The position numbers and the translations under genes were made by a program. Under the pieces are notes generated by a model. The model was not told the origin of the DNA. It saw nothing but the letters and a program-made list of their open reading frames with translations, and ran no database searches. A DNA stretch of 59,421 nucleotides, from the NCBI GenBank assembly GCA_002633005.1, contig NMRA01000346.1:323594-383014 (forward strand), in the 5' to 3' direction. The stretch is from Phoronis australis (taxonomy: Eukaryota; Phoronida; Phoronidae). Positions 11,738 to 21,726 of this stretch are shown one piece after another; positions within the stretch are counted from its first letter, which is position 1, and each line of letters starts with the position of its first letter.

Positions 11738-11803
11738 CCAATTTCAATTCAAACTAAGGATAAGAACGCGATGACGTGGTTTTGGAAGAACCAGAGCAAA
11801 TAT
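11738..11803 (+). CDS. Candidate internal exon, phase 0 to phase 0, product unknown
   Basis: The sequence CCTCATTGCAG ends at 11737 as a splice acceptor. It is followed by 22 open codons containing the residues KDKNAMTWFWKNQSKY, and then a consensus donor, GTAAGTT, at 11804. Acceptor and donor are both in phase 0, so the exon joins in frame to 12800-12901 across an intron of about 1 kb that also starts and ends canonically. The Trp-rich segment (WFWKNQ) is not random-looking, but I do not recognise a family. No upstream partner exon with a matching donor was found by eye. Alternatively, translation could begin at the internal Met (11771), giving a very small two-exon protein of 44 residues. 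Confidence 0.35.
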
Positions 11804-12013
11804 GTAAGTTAGGAACATCAAGTGGATTTCATGAGACACAACCGTAGCCCAAAGCGGGAACGTCATCACGTGACTACAGGTCCTCCTCACCATCAGTCTA
11901 TAGATGACCGCAACCAGTGACGGCCGAAAACATTCAATTTATTGTAAGCATTTGATTGTGTCTCACAAAATTCGCCTGATATTACACTCACCAATCGGAT
12001 GAAATTACTTCAG

Positions 12014-12200
12014 AGTTTGCGAAGAACACTTGTGCTTTAAGGAGAGAGACATCGGGTTGATGGCAAATTCAACGAAATACGTGCAGTCATTCAAGAAGAG
12101 TTCTTTAGATGTTTCTGAAAATCAATTTCATACGCTCATATGGAGTTTCAAAAATTCATCTGTTGTGGGGTTTGTCGCACTTGAAAACGTCCTATTTTAG
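12014..12200 (+). CDS. THAP-like C2CH half-motif in an open frame (candidate exon or pseudogene)
   Basis: An in-frame TGA lies just upstream, then an acceptor-like ATTACTTCAG ends at 12013, and 62 codons follow without a stop. The start reads RVCEEHLCFKERDIGLMAN. This resembles the second half of a THAP zinc finger, where Cys-x2-His is preceded by a hydrophobic residue and usually followed by Phe, then an acidic patch with Asp-Ile. Here the usual Phe after His is Leu. The rest is Ser/Phe-rich without further motif, and the frame ends TAG at 12198-12200. It begins in a different phase from the exon pair around it, so it cannot be part of the same simple transcript. A decayed THAP gene or transposase-derived fragment is the most likely reading. 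Confidence 0.25.
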
Positions 12201-12799
12201 TTGAGTCCTAACTTGTACAATCCGGATCGGCTTCAAAATTGAATGGATTTTGTTAGCGCGTTAATGGACTTGTAGAAATGTTATTTATCACAGTGAGCCA
12301 ACATATACCTACAGGTACGTACATTTTACATGCACTACACAACGTTTCTTTAGGTAAAGCTATTCCCTCAAACCGAAGTATAGACAAATAAGAGTTATAT
12401 AATTAGACACAGGTGTTGTGTATTAAACAAATATTACAGAACATCTCATCGATAACTTTAAAGGCCACCAATGCGTTCAGCCTTGCTACTTATTTTCTGC
12501 CTACTTTAGGTTTTACACGTCATTTTACTTGGCACGGAATATAACTCCAAACGTCTAACTTGTGAAAAGTAGGCATTCACCGTTTTATTTCGGTGTTTCC
12601 GAAAACACCTCTCCATACCACTGTTGACGCTGTGTACGTGCAGCATTAAAGAGTTCCCGTCACGCATTTTCTTCATTTTAGGTGTCAGTTAGCTAATATG
12701 AAATGGATACCATAAAATTTAACTGAATAAGCAATTTTTATGCCAAATAGTTGCGATTTTTTAACTTTGAAGAAATATTAGTTATTTCCAATTTTCCAG

Positions 12800-12901
12800 C
12801 CAAATGTTTCATGGAAGACGTTTGGTCACTTGACAATCAATTCCAATAGCGGAACACAGCAATCAGAAGACGAGGACGATTTTGAGCGAGAACTGGCTTA
12901 G
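12800..12901 (+). CDS. Candidate terminal coding exon with an acidic C-terminus
   Basis: A pyrimidine-containing acceptor, TTATTTCCAATTTTCCAG, ends at 12799. It is followed in phase 0 by 33 codons and a TAG. The peptide opens PNVSWKTFGHL and ends SEDEDDFERELA, a low-complexity acidic tail followed by a short charged end, as often seen at protein C-termini. Phase and strand match the candidate exon at 11738-11803. The next AATAAA on this strand is at 13589, about 690 bases on, which would give a plausible 3' untranslated region. I do not recognise the protein. The clean acceptor, matching phase and biased composition make this one of the better exon candidates in the window. Confidence 0.45.
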   Translation, partial: PNVSWKTFGHLTINSNSGTQQSEDEDDFERELA

Positions 12902-14330
12902 TACTATGCAAAACAGACACTTAATAATCACAGACAAAGCCCACAGTCAACCTGGGTCACTCGTATTCACTATTGCCATGATGGAATGATCACGGTCTGA
13001 ACACACTGCATAAGCCAACGTGTCGTAGCACTCGATGAGGGCGTGGCATCTCTCATCCTAGAATAGAGGCAGTTTGTTTATTATATCATTTTTGGCCATA
13101 GTAAGATTAAAAAAAAACAAATTTTTTGTGCGACAATTGCCCATTTTTAAAGTTTGTTCGTTATTTATATAATTTCCAAATACACTTACAAGGTGGCCAG
13201 TCCTTTATCATAACACCGCTTTTGTGTTTGACCGAAACACGATTCCTTGAAATGACCTGAACAAAGGGTGGCTCCCTCCCGAATCGCATGCTCCACACTG
13301 ACATTACATATTCTCGTACGGCTCACAAATCGATGTCATTTCTGTGCAACGTTCACTTGAACACAGAAACGTTTTCGGTCAAGTTGCTGTTACTACAGCA
13401 TCCGCAAACGCATCTTTTCTTGTCTGAAAAAGCTGGCTCTACGCAGACTTTCCTCACAATTTCTCAGTATCGCAATGGTAAGAACAATTATGGAGACGGT
13501 CAATACGTACAACCCCGATAACAGAAAATATATCTGTTTTTAATTTTTGGCATGTATACTGAAGAATGTTTATCTCTTCAGATGCATCAATAAAATTCTT
13601 TTTGAGACAGTACAGGATCATGGCGGGGACTCTTTAAGTGACCAAGCGACACTCGGGAACAGAAGATCACTACGAAATGTTTTTATGTTTTTGGTTAAAA
13701 ACAACGAATCGTTAATCGCTGTTCGTGCAACATTTTGGATTTGTAGAGCTAGTTGTCCAGGAAACGTAAGACGGTAACGAAATAGTGATTTTGAAAAGAA
13801 AGGAAGCGAAATTAGAAGAGTTGCAGAAAATATTCTTTGCAACTAATGGAACCCATTGATAGGCTTAAATTGAATCATGTCACGCGATTGCGCTAATGGC
13901 GAGCACCCCTGTTATTTATTTTGCATTTAGTCAGTTGGGCGAAAATTATCATATCATCATCGTCTTTGTCGTCATCTTCATCAGCATCAACCTCGTCGTC
14001 GTCATCGCTATATGTAATTCCCTGCTAGCATTACGTAGAGCTACATGTATCAATAATACTAAAAACGCGCCGATGATAGTAGGTAAATATAAAATCCGTC
14101 TAAACAAGATCGATGACTTTTGCAGCAGTTTAACTTCCCAGAAAACGAGGTGACGTTCTCTAAGTACAAACAAAGGTATAGTGTTGAGAAACTTTCGTAT
14201 GCTTTTGTTCAACAAATTTGCTTAGTTTATGAAAGGGGAGGGAAGTTGTATTTGGGTCAAACCCTGGCTTAAGGAATGACAATTTTAGCACATCCTGGAT
14301 TTATTAATTAATTAATGCATTCACAAAATC
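12902..14330. other. Possible 3' UTR followed by unannotated sequence
   Basis: If the exon ending at 12901 is real, its 3' UTR could run to the AATAAA at 13589-13594. Beyond that I see no supported feature. A - strand frame starting near 13290 ends in a donor-like GTAAGT near 13191, but nothing else supports it. Confidence 0.3.
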
Positions 14331-14339
14331 AAACTAACA

Positions 14340-14440
14340 ACGATAATAATGGTAATGATAATGATAATAATAATGATAATGATAACGATAATCGTATTGA
14401 TGACGACGACGATGATGATGACGATGATGATGATAACCTT
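14340..14440. repeat. (GATAAT)/(GATGAC)n low-complexity tract
   Basis: Runs of AATGATAATGATAAT pass into GACGACGACGATGATGATG. It is a compound microsatellite. Confidence 0.9.
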
Positions 14441-16350
14441 GCTGACTATTTCTTCATAATAATCAAAACAATCGTGTAGCTGAATGGGGCAGTTAGAATG
14501 ACATGATCACTAAATATATAATACAAAGACGCATGTATGCCTTCAGACAGATAGACAGATTGCAAGGCTGTCATCATACAATATACTTTCTAAAAACACA
14601 AAAAGGTTTCATGCCCTGGAGTGAAATAGGCTATTAAATGTTTAATAACAGCAGAGTTTTACCGCGAGCGATGTTTCAGTATAACTTCAAGGGCTGCGTG
14701 TTTTCCTTGCCCCGAAATTAATAAATTGAGTACCAAAATGTTTGTCGTGGACACCACGCATCCGTTAGTGCGTTTTTATAGCGCAAATGACAGAAACACT
14801 GCTTTCTAAAAGTGAAATACAAATAGTTATATCATCAATTATGAATTGTTCGTTTGTATTAAGTCTAATTGATACGGCGAGCTGTACTCAAAAAGAATTT
14901 AAGATGAGAGACGTGAGCCAGGATAGTCACAGCAGCATGCACGCAGCAATTGATAACTGTATCTTTGCTATATAGCACGAGTACACACAATTTGACACTT
15001 TTCTCCCAATCTAGTATTTTCATATGAATTCTATAGCTTTTCGACATACGTTCACATGACGCAATAAAGATATTTCCTGAGCTTTTGCATGATACCATGC
15101 ATGGGAAATCGATCAACAGGAAAATACCCGTTTATTCAACAGAAATCGTACGTGTGTCAATTGTGGGTGCCACTTTTGATGGTTGGTACGTTAATGGGAA
15201 ATAATACAGTACCATCCCAGGCTCTGTTACTGGAGTTTGGTCACGACTTCTACGGAGCGTGTTTTAAGGTGCGGGTATATGGAGTTTGAAGTGCAAATTT
15301 GGACTTTTCTGTCTCGGTGCTGGGGTTTAGAGGATTGAAGTTGGAATTTAGAGGCGTGGCCATGGAATCGTTTGCATTCCGTGCATCTGGGCTGGCACTA
15401 TTTTGAATATATTGCAGGAAAACTGATCACCCCCCCCTCCAGAGCCCAGTTCTCATTACAAATTAATGCAATTTAATACCAATTAGCGCCAACTGACGAG
15501 AAACGCGAAGACATATCAGCCAAGTGGAATCTTTTATGGTCACTTAAACAGTCTAACACGTGTTTAACCAATCTTTACACGAGCAGGTACATGTACACGA
15601 AGTCATTGTTGTGGTGGAGCACTAAATCTCCATTCATTTTAGTGCTGGCTGCCATTAGCGAGAGTTGAAGAAGAGGTCGTGAGAAGGTGGGTTTTATACA
15701 AACCACGTTAAGGGAGAATAGGTATAACGAAAAGAAGATTTCAAAGGCATCTGCACATCTACGTTTGTCATTTTTATGAAAATTGCCGTCATCACCATGT
15801 GCACTGTACTTTGACGGTATAACTACAAGAAGGAATTTAAGAGATGCACAGAGAGGTGGAGGGCAACGAAGACACAAAAACGGCGAAATCAGTTTTCCGT
15901 CGGATATTCAGCATCACCTCAATCTATACAAATCATCTTTTTTCCATCTGTAATGTCATGGAAATTGAATTTGGAATGTCTCCTTCCAAATTTCGAATGA
16001 TGCATAGTGGAAGCGTCAGCGCACACCTTTGTGGAACGTTTGCATTTATTTCGTTAGGCAACAATAGCGTTTCTTATTTTTCTGATACATTGTCAGAGAG
16101 TTTTCTCCACATTAGGCTATTTTCGGTCAAAAAAGTATGATATTATCTTGTAATGTCGGGAATGAAAAGCAATGCCATTTATGATTTTGGTAACGGCGTC
16201 ATTTCTGCCGCATTTACTCGTAAAATATTCAATCTCGATTTTAATGATTCTATGCATAACCATTGTAAGCGTACACTCGGAAAATCGTCGGTGGCATGTT
16301 GTTATTTGGCAGTTCCCGCAATTGACCCGATCTCGTCACCCACCAGGAAA
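14441..16350. other. Unannotated segment
   Basis: No supported exon. A 98-codon + frame at 15844-16140 has no splice signal or motif that I recognise. The block 15230-15400 shares short words (for example CCATGGAATC) with the reverse complement of 55480-55530, perhaps an old dispersed repeat. Confidence 0.45.
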
Positions 16351-16356
16351 TGATCT

Positions 16357-16369
16357 GGGGGGGGGGGGG
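16357..16369. repeat. Poly(G) run (13 bases)
   Basis: Homopolymer G tract. The length may be imprecise in the assembly. Confidence 0.95.
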
Positions 16370-16614
16370 CTCTGCAGTCATGCTAGAAACAACAGCAACA
16401 ATTGTTAGTCAGCCCGTGCCAAAATCAGCAAGTGGGGTATATGATGGCAAGATCATGTTTATAAGCAGGCAAACATGCTCAAATACGCACTGTTGCTATG
16501 GCAACTGAAGGTAATTTACCAGCCAAAATCAACAATTTCACGTTAGAAGAAGGCAACCATGCCTAAAAATCTTTGGATGTATTTCTAAGCTAAACTGGGA
16601 AACAAAAACAGAGG

Positions 16615-16810
16615 TTGATCTACAGGGGGGTTCAGGGGATCAAATCCCCCCTCGGGACAGGATCAAAATAAAAATTGAAAAAAATTTCGCCAAAAAATCA
16701 GCTACTAAAAACCACAAAATATCTTACTCGGTAAGCGGAAACCCCTTCCGGACCTTCCTTCCGCTCGGCGCTACGCGCCTCGGATTCGCTCGAATCCTAA
16801 ACCCCCCTTA
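16615..16810. mobile_element. Degenerate transposable-element remnant
   Basis: The left side contains an imperfect palindrome (GGGGATCAAATCCCCCCT). The right side is rich in CGGCGCTACGCGCC and GGATTCGCTCGAATCC self-complementary words and ends in a CCCCCC run. Such GC-palindromic, C-run-bounded pieces resemble non-autonomous DNA transposon ends seen elsewhere in invertebrates, but I cannot assign a family or define exact ends. Confidence 0.35.
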
Positions 16811-17012
16811 GGCCTACTGAAAACGTAGATCTCCAATCGCAAAAAGCATTGAAGCGACCCCCATCTTCAGTGGCCGCATTGAAAAGACCCTCCCCCTCTG
16901 GCCGCGAAGGGATGGTGATACCCTACATATGTGTGCCAAATTTAATCAAAACATAATCAATTTTTGGCATATCGAGAGGACCATCGAACGCCAGGGCAAC
17001 TAACTTCTGTCA

Positions 17013-17030
17013 CAGCGCCACCTATAAATG
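17013..17030 (-). promoter_or_regulatory. CTCF-like motif
   Basis: CAGCGCCACCTATAAATG; on the - strand this gives TATAGGTGGCGCTG, close to the arthropod and vertebrate CTCF core (AGGTGGCGC). Confidence 0.35.
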
Positions 17031-17373
17031 GAATTGTGACCCTGTGAAATAATAACGAACGGCATACGCAATTCCATGAGTGGACATTAGTGCGCATGTC
17101 TTGATTTGGACATTGTCGTATGCATATGATACAGAAATAAACCGGGAAATGACAACTAATCGTCGTTTCTGTTGTTTCTTACGCCCTGTAAAAGCCGCGA
17201 ACATTCGTGGGAGACATTCATTTACGCTGTTCTTGTGGTTGCAGCAACCGCAAGTCACAAAGACATTTCTCAATAGATGGAGTAGTATACTGATGAGTAG
17301 TCTCCTCCACAGACCCACGAGATTGGTTGGGGTCTGCTACAGGGCACTTTTCCATCCGCATTCTTGGAATATC

Positions 17374-17417
17374 ATTGGCTGTTCCGATTTCAAGAAAGAA
17401 GGCATTCTATTGGTCAG
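17374..17417 (+). promoter_or_regulatory. Paired inverted CCAAT boxes upstream of an ATG
   Basis: ATTGGCT (17374-17380) and ATTGGTCAG (17409-17417) are reverse-orientation CCAAT boxes 35 bp apart, a spacing typical of NF-Y promoters. A well-placed ATG follows at 17448. Confidence 0.35.
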
Positions 17418-17447
17418 TTGTATAATAGGTCAAACTAGTTCACCAAC

Positions 17448-17528
17448 ATGGCGACTTCTAGTGAAAGAATGTCGGTGGATTTACAGCTGTTTAAATCCCT
17501 CTGTTTTGATCGATCTCCTGCATTTTAA
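17448..17528 (+). CDS. Short ORF with strong start context (candidate first exon)
   Basis: ACCAACATGGCG is close to the optimal metazoan initiation context. The 26-codon frame reads MATSSERMSVDLQLFKSLCF and ends soon after. Ala at position 2 and a Ser/Thr-rich start are common at real N-termini. Two CCAAT boxes lie 30-75 bp upstream. No good splice donor is visible inside the frame; the only phase-0 option is a weak GTGGAT. So a link to the + exon at 18114-18363 is not demonstrated. It overlaps a longer frame (17080-17622) that lacks any recognisable domain. It could be a first exon, an upstream ORF or chance. Confidence 0.25.
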   Translation: MATSSERMSVDLQLFKSLCFDRSPAF

Positions 17529-17698
17529 AGCTAACGAGTCAAGGAATACATCACCAGTAACGTATACGAAACATTTTATGATAATTGTCCAGTATACTAT
17601 GCTGGATTCTGAAATAATGTGATTTTTTACGAAATAATTTGCCATTACCATTGGCTTTACCGCCATTACCCCAGGCCACCCACAACTACAGTCGCGTA

Positions 17699-17894
17699 CT
17701 ATAGCACCGAATAGCGGGAAAGGACTAGCTGAGTGCGTTGCGGCCACGGGAGATTGTCTCGATCTTTGCGGAGCACACCCTCTAGTATGTTAACATGTTT
17801 ATGTGCGTTATATAAGTTCCCGTGAATGCCGTGAAGGTTGAACTGGTGGGTCAGATAAGGATATAATACACTGTCACTGGCACACTTGTCACTT
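17699..17894 (-). CDS. Candidate terminal exon, product unknown
   Basis: On the - strand the pyrimidine-rich acceptor TTTAATCTCCAAACTTCTG then TTAG ends at 17895. It is followed by one base completing a split codon and 65 codons to a TAG at 17699-17701. The peptide includes SDKCASDSVLYPYLTHQF, then a His/Asn/Leu-rich stretch (HGIHGNLYNAHKHVNILEGV), and ends RKDRDNLPWPQ followed by a short hydrophobic tail. The balanced, non-repetitive composition and the strong acceptor favour a true exon. I do not recognise a domain. No AATAAA was found on this strand just downstream, which counts against a terminal exon. Upstream exons would lie at higher coordinates, possibly those near 19.1 and 20.3 kb. 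Confidence 0.35.
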
Positions 17895-18113
17895 CTAACA
17901 GAAGTTTGGAGATTAAAAATAGTCAATGGTCCTCAACACGCAAACATCAATCAGTCTAGCAATAGTGTTATAATGACTGATTTTATCGCTTTTGGCGGTG
18001 CCATTCAGCAGTGCCTTTGACTATCATCGTACAGTCATACGGAGTATTCAATTATTTCGGAGGTTGTTTGTTGCTGTGAAATTATGATTATACCCACTCT
18101 TTTCTGTAATCAG

Positions 18114-18363
18114 CAAGATAAGACCTCACCCTTTTGTGAGTTGGCACAATCATTAAAACTGACCCATTTTGGTGGGAGCCTCAATGAAAGAGTCGACTTT
18201 TCTGATAAAATAATTACGCAAAGTTATTATTTACAGGGAACTGAATTTCAGCAAGAATCTCTCTGGGCTGTATTCTTTTTAACACAACAAGCCTCAGTTG
18301 TGTATGAAACCTTCAGTGGTTTTGGTGGAAAAATGGATCATTTTATACAGTTCAAACCAAAAA
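18114..18363 (+). CDS. Candidate internal exon (83 open codons), product unknown
   Basis: An acceptor with a good pyrimidine tract (ACCCACTCTTTTCTGTAATCAG) ends at 18113. The frame is open from the first base (phase 0) to a GTAAAT donor at 18364, leaving phase 1. The peptide runs QDKTSPFCELAQSLKLTHFG, then an acidic and aromatic middle, a hydrophobic helix-like piece (ESLWAVFFLTQQASVVYETF) and ends with Lys-rich FKPK. Composition and codon use look like ordinary protein, and it lies just inside a CpG-depleted block expected of a methylated gene body. I cannot name a family. No downstream exon on this strand with a matching phase is obvious; the acceptor at 18581 would introduce a stop after joining. 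Confidence 0.42.
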
Positions 18364-19023
18364 GTAAATATTTTTGTGTGGAATTTATTTTGAAATTCGC
18401 CCTTTCATGCTGACTTTTGTAATGTCTGAGTCACTGGTCAGAGGGGCACATTTGGTCATATGCAATCTATGCAAGTGTCCTCCTCTCCTGGACCCCGACT
18501 CGTTGACTGTTTCATTTTTTGCTTTCCACATTCACATGACATCAAGTGTTGCAGTTTGCAACAATCATCTATTAATTTCAGTCTAATTGCAAAACAATGT
18601 CTCGGAACCATTCTAAAACATTCCGAACTACTAAGGTTCGCTGTAATCAAAGCATCCTGGAGTTAGACATTGTAAGCAAGTGGATTTAAAAACTTGGTTC
18701 GTTGAAATGACTAGTTGTAAAAATATCTCACATTTCAAAATTGGGAGCTCAGGGTACTTCAAAGATTTTGATTTGGGTCACTTAACGCAAATTGACGGTT
18801 TCTTGCGCGTTATATGGGTTGGATTGTTATCCAGGCAATAGTCACTCACTGGCAATCCGCATTTTGAGAACAGTTTTAATGTCTGCTATTCTGTGAAAAA
18901 CAGGTTCCTGTTATGCAGTTGAAAACACTGCATGGTTCTCAAAGTGGGGGTCCCCTGTATGTGACTATTACCATTGTGTTTGCTCAGTGTTTTGAACAAC
19001 ATGCTAGTGTGTCATTCTTGTGG

Positions 19024-19190
19024 TTAGGATCTACATAATACAGCAGTGATTTTAGTCAACATTTCGGTCTCTTTGAATAGTTTTTCAAAATTGCAAATTT
19101 GACTCTTATTGAGGGGGCCTCCTCGTGGCAAGAGTTGGGCAGTGTGAATTGCTTCAGAACATTTGCACTGGCAAACACCCTCACGTTGAC
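19024..19190 (-). CDS. Cys-rich open frame, candidate exon
   Basis: On the - strand the segment reads GVCQCKCSEAIHTAQLLPRG, then a basic and aromatic stretch (SQICNFEKLFKETEMLTK) to a TAA. The C-x-C-x-C-S start, a Leu-rich middle and a later Ser-Gln-x-Cys recall the exon at 20299-20412, which has CNCS, Leu-rich and Ser-Gln-x3-Cys in the same order, so the two may be tandem copies of one small Cys-rich module. The acceptor is uncertain (AATTTTGAG or the TTTGCCAG just downstream), and no clear donor is present before the stop. Confidence 0.25.
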
Positions 19191-20298
19191 TCAAAATTAA
19201 AAACCGTGATGCCATTAATGTGTTCCTAGAAACATTACACGCATAGGCTACAAATCACACAACTGTCATGAAATTTGTCTAACCATTGGGAACTTTATTT
19301 TGCTGATGTATTGATCAGAAATATGGTTTAGGTTAGGGATGGACTGAAGTACTAAGTCTGGGCACTATAGTGGTGGGGCGCACAACAGGGCTACCCCATC
19401 TTCGTTGCAGACCCTTCCCGTGATAGAATCTCATTCCAGTTTTGTGCTTGCCTAGCTCCCCTGTCCCTGTCCCCTGTTCATGCAGTGCCTCCAGGTTGCC
19501 TCTCATCACAATCACAATCATTGGTCACCAACAATTTCTGTTGAATAATTCTGACTACACCAATGGTGCTGGGGAAATAGATTATTAAAGACCCGACTAC
19601 CATTCAAGTTGCACATTCACTGCCTTGTGAAAGCATAGACCATTATGAAAGTAACACCTGGGCCCTGGGTTTCAACTTTTTACTATAGATTATTTTTATT
19701 ATTTATGATCCCAGCATTGGAGCTAAGAGTTTGAGTCTGAGCTCGAGGTTTTGCTAGCAATCTTGAGGTTTTACTCAAATTTTAGCTCGAATCTAGTGGT
19801 CCTTAAGTACCGTACTATATTGAACTTGAAAGGAAGTGGACTGGAAGTGACAAAAACAATTTCAAGTTCAATTTGGATTGAAAGCATCACTCTAGAGGTG
19901 TATTCCCAAAACATGATCTAATAATCTCTTTCCAGGGTTTTAAATCAATCCATCAAGACTGAGCTAGAACCTGTTTAACCCAAAAAGCATTTAAATAAAA
20001 TGTGGAGAATAAGAAAGCATCTGTATTAAAATGAACCCATTTTAAGTTACTTGTCCACAAAGTGTACCATTTTTAAGCTGCTATTAACCCAATCTTTTTT
20101 TAGAACCGTCATGTAACAATATAAGATTGGTCTCACAACCAACAATGTTGTTTTTGGCCTAAATAGTAGCACAAATCTAATCAAAATTGGTTGCATGGAG
20201 ATTGGCATATCCAGCAATTGGATGTGGATACTAGTGTCTGGTGTCAGTCTTCGCGTGTGTGCTCATGGTTAGACTCTTGATCTCGTACTCTTCCTTAC

Positions 20299-20412
20299 TG
20301 AGATTACATGTGGCATATTGGCTTCCGTTGAACAATAGTTTGTTATTGCTTAAGACCCGGTGCAATAACCATGGCTTTGAGCAATTACAAAGTTTGAGTT
20401 CTTCCAAGTCCA
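20299..20412 (-). CDS. Candidate internal exon, Leu/Cys-rich (LRRCT-like), phase 1 to phase 1
   Basis: On the - strand the strong acceptor CCCTGTCTCAACTTGTTCCTT then AG ends at 20413. There follow 114 bases, open in one frame, and a GTAAGG donor (20298-20297). Both ends are phase 1, so the exon could be skipped or duplicated without shifting frame, as is typical of extracellular modules. The peptide reads DLEELKLCNCSKPWLLHRVL, then SNNKLLFNGSQYATC. LxxLxL followed by C-x-C, Trp and a distant Cys resembles the last leucine-rich repeat plus C-terminal cap of LRR proteins, though the match is loose. The frame stays open past the donor to a TAG at 20231. Confidence 0.42.
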
Positions 20413-20829
20413 CTAAGGAACAAGTTGAGACAGGGATAGAAACATGGCTTGAAATTTTCTCTTTTAAGAGGATTTCATATTTTTTGTTTTTATTTCCTCT
20501 TGTTTGATTTCAAGCCTCTTTTTTATCATTACTTTGACTTCATTCATGCAAAGACTTTTATTTTTATTAATTAAATTTTACAACATGAAAAATATTTCTA
20601 TCACACAAGCCTATTTGTGAAACGATACATCATCTGGAAAATTTTCCTCTCTTAGTCTTTCCAATTCCTGTATCTAGTGGTAAGTTGTTCAGATCAAAAT
20701 TTATTCTTTGTCATATGCAATGCATTCATAGCACCTTTAAAGGAGTTTAATTCGAAGGAAATATTGAAGCCAGCAGACACCAGCTGATAAGCGCATTCTG
20801 AAATCAACAATTGTGCTCCAAGATGTTCA

Positions 20830-21131
20830 ACCCACATTGTTTGTTATAGGGATAGTGTTCATTCCACCATGATCCTTGGGCTTTCAGGGTACTCTCCTTA
20901 AACCATTCCAAGGGGGTACTCCCACAGGTTTATACAGGACATGACACTCAGCTGGGTGATTTCTTTCAAACAATTTCTCTTCAAAATGGTGCTTGAAAAA
21001 ATCCCTACCAAAGAAAACTTTTTCCCATGAATACAACGGGTTTCACTCTGGAAGTTAAAAACACTGCAAATGGTACCTTTTCCTACTGCTGAAGGGGTTT
21101 TATTACGATACCTGTATTTTTTAAACTTTGG
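20830..21131 (-). mobile_element. Probable repeat fragment running into the gap
   Basis: Read on the - strand, GGGAGTACCCCCTTGGAATG and GAGAGTACCCTGAAAGCCC are reminiscent of a repeated GGGAGTACCCCC phrase that I associate with dispersed repeats in marine invertebrates. The segment ends in assembly N, which is also common at repeats. The family is not identified. Confidence 0.25.
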
Positions 21132-21539
21132 NNNNNNNNNNNNNNNNNNNNNNNNNNNNNNNNNNNNNNNNNNNNNNNNNNNNNNNNNNNNNNNNNNNNN
21201 NNNNNNNNNNNNNNNNNNNNNNNNNNNNNNNNNNNNNNNNNNNNNNNNNNNNNNNNNNNNNNNNNNNNNNNNNNNNNNNNNNNNNNNNNNNNNNNNNNNN
21301 NNNNNNNNNNNNNNNNNNNNNNNNNNNNNNNNNNNNNNNNNNNNNNNNNNNNNNNNNNNNNNNNNNNNNNNNNNNNNNNNNNNNNNNNNNNNNNNNNNNN
21401 NNNNNNNNNNNNNNNNNNNNNNNNNNNNNNNNNNNNNNNNNNNNNNNNNNNNNNNNNNNNNNNNNNNNNNNNNNNNNNNNNNNNNNNNNNNNNNNNNNNN
21501 NNNNNNNNNNNNNNNNNNNNNNNNNNNNNNNNNNNNNNN
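21132..21539. other. Assembly gap (408 N)
   Basis: Run of N. The right flank begins GATCCGCCCCTG, a word frequently found at ends of invertebrate DNA transposons (compare GGATCCGCCTCTG at 26120), so the missing sequence is probably repetitive. Open frames spanning the N are meaningless. Confidence 0.99.
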
Positions 21540-21726
21540 GATCCGCCCCTGCTGTAAGAGACCTAAACAATTCATAAAAAGCTTTCAAATAATGAAAACT
21601 GAAAAATGCCAAGTGAAAAGGGTGAAGCCATTGTCAATTCAGGTTTATTTACATAATAAGGAATCGATAATTACTTCACCAGAGACTTCGACCGCAAACG
21701 CAACCAAAAAATAAATTTTTACTCTT

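Larger units (their letters stand above)
18400..21131. other. CpG-depleted block, probable gene body
   Basis: Counting by eye, 19501-20820 holds roughly a dozen CG dinucleotides where base composition would predict about forty, while for example 38221-38580 holds more than twenty in 360 bases. In invertebrates germline methylation is concentrated in transcribed genes and erodes CpG, so the block probably lies in a constitutively transcribed gene. Candidate exons on both strands fall within or beside it; I cannot tell which strand is transcribed. Other weak terminal-looking pieces on + include an acceptor at 19936 followed by a short frame ending ELEPV. Confidence 0.5.

Noticed and set aside
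11988-12045. A - strand 44-base exon between TCTCTCTCCTTAAAG and GTGAGTG
   Set aside because: Good sites, but two of three frames are closed, and the + strand frame with the THAP-like motif explains the sequence better.
13191-13290. A - strand first exon starting MRFGREPP with a GTAAGT donor
   Set aside because: Only one splice signal, no promoter, and it lies in the presumed 3' UTR of the opposite gene.
17080-17622. The 180-codon frame, the longest free of N and repeats
   Set aside because: No domain, no splice-defined ends, and the shorter frame inside it at 17448 has better start context.
20656-20679. A 24-base microexon between CTCTCTTAG and GTAAGTTG
   Set aside because: The sites are good, but a single microexon without phase-matched neighbours cannot be supported.
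20898-21714. Open frames of 149-225 codons across the first gap
   Set aside because: They consist almost wholly of X from the N run, and the flanks carry no motif.
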